A stretch of 16,115 bases of DNA. Source: Thiocapsa sp. UBA6158. Its GTDB lineage: Bacteria; Pseudomonadota; Gammaproteobacteria; Chromatiales; Chromatiaceae. Of the stretch, positions 10,181-16,115 are shown piece by piece. Position 1 is the stretch's first letter, and each line of letters begins with the position of its first letter. The notes under the pieces were generated by a model. The model saw only the letters and a program-made list of their open reading frames with translations, made no database searches and had not been told where the DNA came from. The stretch lies in NCBI RefSeq assembly GCF_002423035.1, contig NZ_DIUM01000130.1, positions 1-16,115 on the forward strand, read 5' to 3'. A program made the position numbers and the translations under genes.

Positions 10181-11224
10181 ATGTTTGAGTTTCATTGGCC
10201 TTGGGCCACGCTGCTCTTGCCCTTGCCGCTCCTCCTGCCCTGGCTGTGGCCGGAGCGCGGACAGGATCCAGGCGAGACGACGCTCGAAGGTCAGCGCGCC
10301 ACCCTGCTGCACCCGCAGATCGCCGCACTCCAAGCGGCCTTTACCGCGCGACGCCCCGGCCTGCAGCTCACCGGCTGGCTCTACCGGGCGTTGCTCTATC
10401 TGCTCTGGATCGCGCTGGTCTTGGCGCTGATGCGGCCGCAATGGCTGACGCCCTACACCGAGATCAGCACGCCGGGTTACGACCTCATGATCACGGTGGA
10501 TGCCTCGCACTCGATGGAGGCGCTGGATTTCACGGTCGATGGCGAGCCACGTAACCGCATGAGCGTCGTGCGCGGGGTCATGGGTCGCTTCATCGAGGGT
10601 CGCAATGGCGATCGTGTCGGTCTGGTGGTCTTCGGCAGCCAGGCGTTCGTGCTCTCGCCCCTGAGCCTGGACCGGCTCGCGGTGCGTCAACTCCTCGACG
10701 GGATCGTCCCGAGCATCGCCGGCCCGGCGACCGCGCTGGGCGACGCCATCGCGCTCGGAGTGGTCAAGCTACGCGAGCGTCCCGAGGGGTCGCGGGTCAT
10801 GATCGTCATCGCCGACGGGGACAACAATGCCGGACGTTTCGCACCGAGCGAGGCGGCAATGGTGGCCCGTCAGAACGGGGTGCGCGTCTACGTGATCGGG
10901 GTCGGCAGCAAGCAGGCCAGCATCCCGATCCTCGAAGAGGGCGTGGTGCGGTATCGCGACGATCTGACCATGGACGAAGGCGTCCTCGAAGAAATCGCCG
11001 AGCTGACCGGCGGGGCCTATTTCCGCGCGACCGACACCCGTGCGCTCGAGGAGATCTCGGCGCGTGTCGACCAGCTCGAGAAGACCGAGGCCGAGACCCG
11101 CACCGCCTACCTGCCTCAGCCGCTCTACCGCTGGCCGCTCGGACTCGCCCTGGTCGCGTTGCTCGGTCTTGGTCTCTTCCCCGAGGGCCGCAAGCGCTTC
11201 GTGGGGAGGACTGCGGATGTTTGA
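10181..11224 (+). CDS. batA: BatA-like membrane vWA protein
   Basis: 347 residues. Two N-terminal membrane helices (about 8-23 and 67-84), a von Willebrand A domain (about 100-290) and a third helix near 320-340. The metal-ion site is intact: DASHS at 107-111, a Thr in GPATALGDAIA (T184) and an Asp in IADGDNN (D212). This topology places the vWA domain on the cytoplasmic face between helices 2 and 3. It starts at the ATG 9 nt after the DUF4381 stop; an in-frame TTG at 10169 would add four residues. The last 8 nt overlap the next gene (ATGTTTGA). Assignment as BatA follows order and architecture. Confidence 0.88.
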   Translation: MFEFHWPWATLLLPLPLLLPWLWPERGQDPGETTLEGQRATLLHPQIAALQAAFTARRPGLQLTGWLYRALLYLLWIALVLALMRPQWLTPYTEISTPGYDLMITVDASHSMEALDFTVDGEPRNRMSVVRGVMGRFIEGRNGDRVGLVVFGSQAFVLSPLSLDRLAVRQLLDGIVPSIAGPATALGDAIALGVVKLRERPEGSRVMIVIADGDNNAGRFAPSEAAMVARQNGVRVYVIGVGSKQASIPILEEGVVRYRDDLTMDEGVLEEIAELTGGAYFRATDTRALEEISARVDQLEKTEAETRTAYLPQPLYRWPLGLALVALLGLGLFPEGRKRFVGRTADV

Positions 11225-12248
11225 CGGCGGTTTTCACTTCGAGCAACCACTGTGGTTTCTCGGCCTCCTGGCCTTGCTCCCGGTCGCCTACTGGCTCAAG
11301 CGCAGCGCGGCGCGCGCGGCCCAAGGCCCGCTGCACCGCTATGCCGATCCGCACCTGCTGCCGCACCTGACCGGGACACGCGATCTACGTACCACCGAGC
11401 GCTGGGGCCGGTATCTGAGCTGGAGTCTCTTGTGGGCGCTCGTCCTGATGGCGATGGCCGGCCCGCGCTGGGACGCCACCGACGTGCGCCTCTTCCACCC
11501 GGGAAACAATCTTCTGATCCTGCTCGACATCTCCCGCTCCATGCAGGTTGCCGACGTCACTCCGAATCGCCTCGGACGCGCCCGTCACGAGATCAGCGAT
11601 CTCATCCGCAAGAACCGCGAGGCGCGGCTCGGCCTCATCGTCTTCGCCTCCGTGCCGCACGTGATCTCGCCGATCACGGAGGACACACAGACGATCCTCA
11701 ATGCGCTGCCCGCCCTATCGAGCGAGCTTGCCAATCCGACTCTTCAGGGCAGTCGCGTGGGGGCGGCGCTCGCGCGCGCGCAGTTGCTCCTCGCGGGCCT
11801 GCCCGAGGACAGTACGCGCTCCATCCTCCTGATCTCGGACGGCGACTTCGAGGAGCCTGATCTCCCCGAGCAGTTCGCACGACTGGCATCGCAAGGGATC
11901 CGCATCCACACGTTGGGAATCGGCACGGCCGAGGGCGGATTGGTGCCGGGGCCGGCCGGCGGATTCATCCGGGATCTCAGCGGCGAGCCCGTCCGCTCCT
12001 CGCTCGACGCCGCGCTGTTGGCAAATCTGGCGGACGCCGGCGCCGGCATCCATCGGATCGCCGACTATCGTGACTCGGACTCGGACGCCATCCTGCGCGC
12101 CGTCTCGGTCACGCGCCTGCCGCCGCAATCGAGCGACGAGCGCACCCGGGTGTGGAACGAGCGCTATTGGATCCCCGTTGCTCTCGTCATGCTGCTTCTG
12201 CTGACCCGTTTCCGCGCACCGATTCGGCGGAGAAGGTCTTCCACATGA
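11217..12248 (+). CDS. batB: BatB-like membrane vWA protein
   Basis: 343 residues, with N-terminal helices at about 11-27 and 66-82, a vWA domain at about 95-300 and a C-terminal helix at about 314-331 followed by a basic tail (RRRRSST). The metal site reads DISRS at 104-108, with a Ser in QGSRVGAAL (position 179) where many vWA proteins have Thr, and ISDGD at 206-210; Ser there is, to my recollection, usual for BatB-type proteins. The ATG lies 8 nt inside the end of the preceding gene and the TGA overlaps the next ATG (ATGA). A long upstream in-frame extension to 11040 is a shadow of the batA frame. It probably pairs with BatA in the membrane. Confidence 0.88.
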   Translation: MFDGGFHFEQPLWFLGLLALLPVAYWLKRSAARAAQGPLHRYADPHLLPHLTGTRDLRTTERWGRYLSWSLLWALVLMAMAGPRWDATDVRLFHPGNNLLILLDISRSMQVADVTPNRLGRARHEISDLIRKNREARLGLIVFASVPHVISPITEDTQTILNALPALSSELANPTLQGSRVGAALARAQLLLAGLPEDSTRSILLISDGDFEEPDLPEQFARLASQGIRIHTLGIGTAEGGLVPGPAGGFIRDLSGEPVRSSLDAALLANLADAGAGIHRIADYRDSDSDAILRAVSVTRLPPQSSDERTRVWNERYWIPVALVMLLLLTRFRAPIRRRRSST

Positions 12249-13855
12249 GCACCCCGTCGATCCTAGGCCACGGCGGCCTTCCCCGCTCCGCCGCAGTGCT
12301 CTTCGTGCTCGCCGTCTGCCTGCCGTGTCCGGCCGTCGCCGGATGGTTCAAGACCTCCGAGCAGGAGGCGCTCGAGACCTATCAGGCGGGTGACTTCGAC
12401 ACCGCTGCGGAGTCCTTCTCCGATCCCTACCGAAAGGGCGTCGCCCTCTACCGCGCGGGGCGACTCGACGAGGCCGAACGTGCATTCAGCCAGGCCGAGC
12501 AAGGCAAGGAGGGCCAATCGGCCCGTTACAATCTCGGCAACACCCGATTCGAGCGTGGCGACTATGCGGGTGCCGCGACGGCCTACGAGTCGGTTCTGCG
12601 CGAGGATCCGAGCCACACGGATGCAGCCCATAACCTAGCCGTCACCAGAGCCACCTTGGCGAGGCTCGAGCAGGAGCAATTTCGCGACGAGTCGGAACAA
12701 GAGGACGGTAAGGATTCGACACGGAGCGCCGAGGAGCGCGACGAGTCGGAACAAGAGGACGGTAAGGATCCGACACGGAGCGCCGAGGAGCGCGATCAGG
12801 CATCACAAGAAGAAGAACAACAGGAGCAGCCATCGCCACAGGAGAAGTCCGAGGAGGCGCAGCAGTCCGAGAAGGCGCAGGAATCCGAGCAACAAGAAGG
12901 CTCGGAGCAGCAACAAGAATCCGAAGGCGAGGAGTCCGGCGACGAGCAAGGCGAGGACAGCGGCTCGCAGGACCAATCCTCCGAGGGCTCGGGCCAGCAC
13001 AGCGAGTCGCAGGCCGAGGGTGAAGGCGACGAGGCGGGTCAAGGGCAAGGCAGCGACGCATCCGAACCCACCGATGGCGAGGCGCAGGGCGACTCCAGCG
13101 ACGCCCGCGGCGCGGATGAAACGGATCAGGCCGGCACGGCAGCGGACACCGCAACCGACTCGGACGGCGGCGAATCCGATCAACCCGAGAGCGACAGCGA
13201 TCAAGGCGAGGCCGGGGATCGGACCACGCCGAAGGGCACCTCCGGCGAGGAGACCGCATCCGAGTCCGAATCCGGAAAGGACGGCGAGCCCCGCGATGGG
13301 AGCGAGGGAGATGGCGAGGAGGATCAGACGCAAGCACCGCGAGACGAATCGCCCCGAGATGAATCATCCGGAGACGACCCAAAGGACGGGCGTGACCCGA
13401 GTCGCGGCGAGCCCGAATCACCCGACGAAAAGGGCAAGGAGCCGGAGTCACCAGAGCCGGGGCGCGCAGATGCACCGGGCTCCGACCCGAGCCAGCCCGA
13501 CCGCGAAGACGCTGGCACCGACGACGCCACCGGCCGGACACCCCGTCCGGGTCCTCCCGGTCCGGCAGAGGTGAAACCACCCGAGACGCTCGGCACCGAG
13601 GCCCAACCCGAGGCCGCAGAACGCTTCGATCAACTCGGTGATCGGCCCGGCGACCAATTAGGGGAGGACGCGACGGACGAACGAGGCGCGATCGACGGCC
13701 CGCCCGCGCTCGGCGCAGGCATGGCCGTGATGGAGCAGCGGCTCAAGCAGGTGGAGGGTGACCCATCCCTCTTGATCCGCAATCAGTATCGCCTCGAGGA
13801 GCTGCGATGGATGCAGACCACGGGGGCTCCCATCCTGGAGAATCGTCCGTGGTGA
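12245..13855 (+). CDS. batC: BatC-like secreted TPR protein with long acidic low-complexity linker
   Basis: 536 residues. Signal peptide at 1-32 with an AVA cleavage site (CPAVAG). TPR-type helices at about 43-140 (EALETYQAGDFDTAA, ARYNLGNTRFERGDYAGA), then a ~340-residue low-complexity region (about 148-490) made largely of Glu, Asp, Ser, Gln, Gly and later Pro, strongly acidic. A conserved C-terminal segment (about 498-536) reads MEQRLKQVEGDPSLLIRNQYR and resembles the end of TPR proteins in other MoxR/Bat operons. No second membrane helix is visible, so it is likely periplasmic. The ATG at 12245 overlaps the batB stop by 4 nt; the frame opens farther upstream only as a shadow of batB. A 54-bp tandem duplication lies in the linker. 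Confidence 0.87.
   Translation: MSTPSILGHGGLPRSAAVLFVLAVCLPCPAVAGWFKTSEQEALETYQAGDFDTAAESFSDPYRKGVALYRAGRLDEAERAFSQAEQGKEGQSARYNLGNTRFERGDYAGAATAYESVLREDPSHTDAAHNLAVTRATLARLEQEQFRDESEQEDGKDSTRSAEERDESEQEDGKDPTRSAEERDQASQEEEQQEQPSPQEKSEEAQQSEKAQESEQQEGSEQQQESEGEESGDEQGEDSGSQDQSSEGSGQHSESQAEGEGDEAGQGQGSDASEPTDGEAQGDSSDARGADETDQAGTAADTATDSDGGESDQPESDSDQGEAGDRTTPKGTSGEETASESESGKDGEPRDGSEGDGEEDQTQAPRDESPRDESSGDDPKDGRDPSRGEPESPDEKGKEPESPEPGRADAPGSDPSQPDREDAGTDDATGRTPRPGPPGPAEVKPPETLGTEAQPEAAERFDQLGDRPGDQLGEDATDERGAIDGPPALGAGMAVMEQRLKQVEGDPSLLIRNQYRLEELRWMQTTGAPILENRPW
12683..12790 (+). repeat. Two-copy 54-bp tandem repeat in batC
   Basis: Units 12683-12736 and 12737-12790 differ at one base (T at 12716, C at 12770), changing Ser to Pro. 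Each unit encodes 18 residues beginning RDESEQEDGKD and ending TRSAEE. Near-identity indicates a recent duplication; length is a multiple of three, so the frame is kept. Confidence 0.97.
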
Positions 13856-15642
13856 TGCGCACCGAACGTCTCCGACGTCCCGCGACGCTGTCCGGCCTGA
13901 TGATCCAGGCGTCGAGTCCGATACTTGGCCTGATTCCGATCCTGATACTGGGCCTGTCGCTGGGGTTGTTCGGGCCAGCGGCGAGCGCCTGGCCCTACGG
14001 TCCTCCGGGACAGCAGCCCCACCAACCGCAGGGACCCTACGGCCAACCCCCGCCGCAGGCCGGGGCCTGGCAGTTCCGCCCCCAGCCGCCGACCAATGCC
14101 CAGGGCACCCCGCCGGCCTATCCGCAAGCTGTTCCCCAGGCCTATCCGCCGGGCCAGATGCCGGCACCCGGTTACGGTCCGTTCCCGGGCCAAATGCCGA
14201 ACCAGATGCCGGGGCAGTATCCGGGGCAATACGGGGTCCAGGCGCAAGCGACGCCGCCTCGGCTCGAAGCGACGCTCGACGAACCGGAGCCCTATATGCA
14301 GCAACCACTGCTGCTGCGTCTTCGACTCGTCACCTCGGAGAACCCCGTCGAGGCCACACTCGATCTGCCGGCGACCGGAGATGCGCTCCTCCAGCGCCTG
14401 GACGGGCCGATCCCGGAGTCCCGCGTTGCGGAGGGAGGCCGGCGCGAGATCGTCAACACCTTCATCCTGACCCTGATCGCACTGCGGCCGGGCGATATCG
14501 AGATTCCGCCCATCAAGGTGACGGGAACCGTACGAGGCATGGGTGGCGGCATGCAGCGCTTCGAGTCGGTCACCGACCGCGCGATTCGCCTTCAGGTCCG
14601 ACCGGCCATGAGCGCGGTGACGCCTTGGCTGCCCCTGAAATCACTGAGTCTCAAGGCCGAGATCGACCGCGAGACCGACCTGGCCCCGGGGCAGCCCGTC
14701 ACCTTGGCGTTGGAGCTTCTCGCCACGGGAGGCACTGCAGCTCAATTGCCGAGCTTGGAAGACCAACTCGCCGGACCGGATCACCGCATCTATCGCGAGC
14801 AAGTGCAGACGGAGACCGGCCTCTCGGCTGACCGCCGCGACCTGGTCGCACGCCGCACCGAGTACTACACCCTGGTCCCTCAATCTTCCGGTCGACTGAC
14901 CCTTCCCGAGATCAGTGTCGCCTGGTGGAATACAGATCCGGGCACTCGAGAGGTCGCGAATCTGCCGATGCGCACCCTGAGTGTCGGGGGAGAGAGCGGC
15001 CCCTTCGGCATGCCCTCCTCCGTCATGGCCGTGGAAGACTGGAGCCTCGTCTGGCTCCCGCTGACGGGGCTTTTGCTGCTGATCGCGGGCTATTGGGGCG
15101 GCGTCTTCTACGCCACCAAGCCGTCGACGAAGGATCGGCCACGCGCCCGCACGGCAGCAGGGCTCGTCGGCAGACTCAGCGCATTCGGTGCCTTGATCGG
15201 CAACGGCTGGAATCGCCTCAGGCGTCGCCTGCGACCCGCGCCGCTGGTCGCGCGCATGCGTGCCGCCGTGGCGGCAGCGCTCCCGCCGAGCAGCCGATTC
15301 CTGCTCTGCGTGCGCCACGCCAATCGCGCAACGGACCCCGTCGACTGGTGCGACCGCTTCGAAGCCGATGCACGCAGCCGGCTGCGCTTCCAAGGTGAGG
15401 CCACCCAGCCCAACCTGACCCGACTCATCCTGAGTCTACGTCCCCACGCGGATCCGGCAACCTTGACCCGGCTGATGCAGGAGCTCGACGCCGCGCTCTA
15501 CGGCCGGCAGGGTCTCGACTTCACGCGATGGAAGCGTGATTTCATACGACAAGTCGGCCGCGGCGCCGGGCTTCGCCTGCGCAAGAGTCGCATCTCGCGA
15601 ATCAAACGCGCCGCATTGCCCGCTCTGAACCCCGGCCATTGA
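13855..15642 (+). CDS. batD: BatD family protein with Pro/Gln/Gly/Tyr-rich N-terminal insert
   Basis: 595 residues. Signal peptide at 1-45 (hydrophobic core 22-40, AASA cleavage site), then a low-complexity Pro/Gln/Gly/Tyr/Met segment at 46-132 with repeats such as PGQMPNQMPGQYPGQY. The BatD periplasmic beta-domain follows (about 136-385; LRPGDIEIPPIKVTG is typical), then a membrane helix at about 399-420 and a ~175-residue basic cytoplasmic tail rich in Arg. In Bacteroides the Bat proteins were linked to aerotolerance; BatD is thought to expose the complex to the periplasm. The ATG at 13855 overlaps the preceding TGA by one base; an ATG at 13807 inside batC is less likely. It is last of the operon. 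Confidence 0.88.
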   Translation: MRTERLRRPATLSGLMIQASSPILGLIPILILGLSLGLFGPAASAWPYGPPGQQPHQPQGPYGQPPPQAGAWQFRPQPPTNAQGTPPAYPQAVPQAYPPGQMPAPGYGPFPGQMPNQMPGQYPGQYGVQAQATPPRLEATLDEPEPYMQQPLLLRLRLVTSENPVEATLDLPATGDALLQRLDGPIPESRVAEGGRREIVNTFILTLIALRPGDIEIPPIKVTGTVRGMGGGMQRFESVTDRAIRLQVRPAMSAVTPWLPLKSLSLKAEIDRETDLAPGQPVTLALELLATGGTAAQLPSLEDQLAGPDHRIYREQVQTETGLSADRRDLVARRTEYYTLVPQSSGRLTLPEISVAWWNTDPGTREVANLPMRTLSVGGESGPFGMPSSVMAVEDWSLVWLPLTGLLLLIAGYWGGVFYATKPSTKDRPRARTAAGLVGRLSAFGALIGNGWNRLRRRLRPAPLVARMRAAVAAALPPSSRFLLCVRHANRATDPVDWCDRFEADARSRLRFQGEATQPNLTRLILSLRPHADPATLTRLMQELDAALYGRQGLDFTRWKRDFIRQVGRGAGLRLRKSRISRIKRAALPALNPGH

Positions 15643-15648
15643 GCCGGG
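15631..15648 (+). terminator. Hairpin across the batD stop codon
   Basis: CCCGGC, a 6-nt loop (CATTGA, containing the stop codon), then GCCGGG. The stem is perfect, but there is no T-tract and the stop codon lies in the loop, so it is a weak terminator candidate. Confidence 0.25.
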
Positions 15649-15754
15649 ACGTCGTCGGCGGGTGATCGGGGACGGCAGGGTAAAAGGTGAAAGGTTCATA
15701 ATCCCGGCCGTAGGGTCGACGAGCGAGAGCCAAGTCCCGAACCCCGCGCCGGCG

Positions 15755-15839
15755 CTAAACCGCGTCGACGCCAAGAATCGTTGACTCGCAGTAGCCCGGG
15801 ATCCGCTCCAAGCCGCATATCCCGAGAGACGCGGTTTAG
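15755..15839. repeat. 85-bp element bounded by perfect 12-bp inverted repeats
   Basis: CTAAACCGCGTC (15755-15766) is exactly reverse-complementary to GACGCGGTTTAG (15828-15839), with 61 nt between. It sits in the gap between the converging batD and ABC-transporter genes and ends one base before the ABC gene stop. It may be a bidirectional terminator-like structure or a small dispersed repeat; there is no T-tract. Confidence 0.6.
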
Positions 15840-15840
15840 A

Positions 15841-16115
15841 TCACCAGTCCAACTCGGCGGGATCCTTGCGACGCGCGTTGGCCTGAACCTCCAACACCCG
15901 CCCGTCGGCCAAGCGAATCACCCGGTCGGCCATGTCGGCGATCACGGCGTTGTGTGTGATGACGGCCGTGGTGGTGCCGAGATCCTGGTTGATCTGCTGG
16001 ATGACCTGCAGAACGCGGATCCCGGTCTTGGAATCGAGCGCACCGGTGGGCTCGTCGCAGAGCAGGACAGCCGGCTGTTTGGCGACGGCTCGGGCGATGG
16101 CCACGCGCTGCTGCT
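15841..16115 (-). CDS. ABC transporter ATP-binding protein (3' end only; MacB/LolD/DevA-like)
   Basis: About 91 C-terminal residues are inside the window; the gene continues past 16115. The visible part begins in the tail of the ABC signature (QQRVAIARA), followed by Walker B plus D-loop (VLLCDEPTGALD) and the H-loop His in VITHN. The sequence DEPTGALDSKTG is typical of ATPases of the MacB/LolD/DevA group, which power exporters or lipoprotein release from the inner membrane. It is the last gene of its leftward unit, so any permease and membrane-fusion partner lie to the right. It converges on batD. Confidence 0.9.
   Translation of the reverse strand, partial: QQRVAIARAVAKQPAVLLCDEPTGALDSKTGIRVLQVIQQINQDLGTTTAVITHNAVIADMADRVIRLADGRVLEVQANARRKDPAELDW

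Noticed and set aside
12683..12790. CRISPR-like direct repeats
   Set aside because: Only two adjacent 54-bp copies without spacers, in frame inside a coding linker.
12642..13580. Long minus-strand frames (312 and 176 residues) across the batC linker
   Set aside because: Mirror images of the repetitive acidic linker; one appears as artificial Leu/Ala-rich 'membrane' sequence and the other as Arg/Pro-rich sequence.
15436..15774. 112-residue minus-strand frame at the end of batD
   Set aside because: Mostly antisense to the batD tail and low-complexity intergenic DNA; no family resemblance.

Overview
This is a high-GC window with tightly packed, overlapping genes. It looks like a gammaproteobacterium, and the gene families suggest a purple sulfur bacterium or a relative (Chromatiaceae-like). 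That placement rests on overall impression, not on a marker gene. No rRNA, tRNA or CRISPR array was seen.

Left part (about 1-6200) is accessory DNA, mostly on the minus strand. It holds a large SNF2/DEAH-type helicase with a C-terminal DUF3883 nuclease-like domain, of the kind found in phage-defence loci with methylase and ATPase partners. Any partners would lie beyond position 1. Next to it is an mntA-hepT toxin-antitoxin pair in which hepT is broken and mntA may have lost its original start codon. Then comes an unnamed membrane-anchored protein of 389 residues, and a 54-codon remnant of a DUF1703/PDDEXK_9 AAA-ATPase gene whose two ends are joined in frame. The region looks like a worn defence or mobile-gene island with at least two internally deleted genes.

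Middle: an IclR-family regulator (6209-7006), followed by a 673-base gene-poor stretch that is locally AT-rich and carries one perfect DnaA-box 9-mer.

Right part (7680-15642) is one co-directional seven-gene operon of the MoxR/Bat type: MoxR ATPase, DUF58 protein, DUF4381 protein, two membrane von Willebrand factor A proteins (BatA- and BatB-like), a secreted TPR protein (BatC-like) and BatD. Neighbouring genes overlap or lie within about 16 nt, so they are almost certainly co-transcribed and translationally coupled. The family model is a cytoplasmic MoxR chaperone working with a membrane vWA complex that has a periplasmic face, linked to envelope stress or metal insertion; the exact function is unsettled. 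Two members carry unusual low-complexity regions: a roughly 340-residue acidic Glu/Ser/Asp/Gln linker in the TPR protein, including a recent 54-bp tandem duplication, and a Pro/Gln/Gly/Tyr-rich segment at the mature N-terminus of BatD.

Right edge: the 3' end of a leftward ABC-transporter ATPase gene (MacB/LolD/DevA-like), separated from batD by about 200 nt containing a perfect 12-bp inverted repeat.
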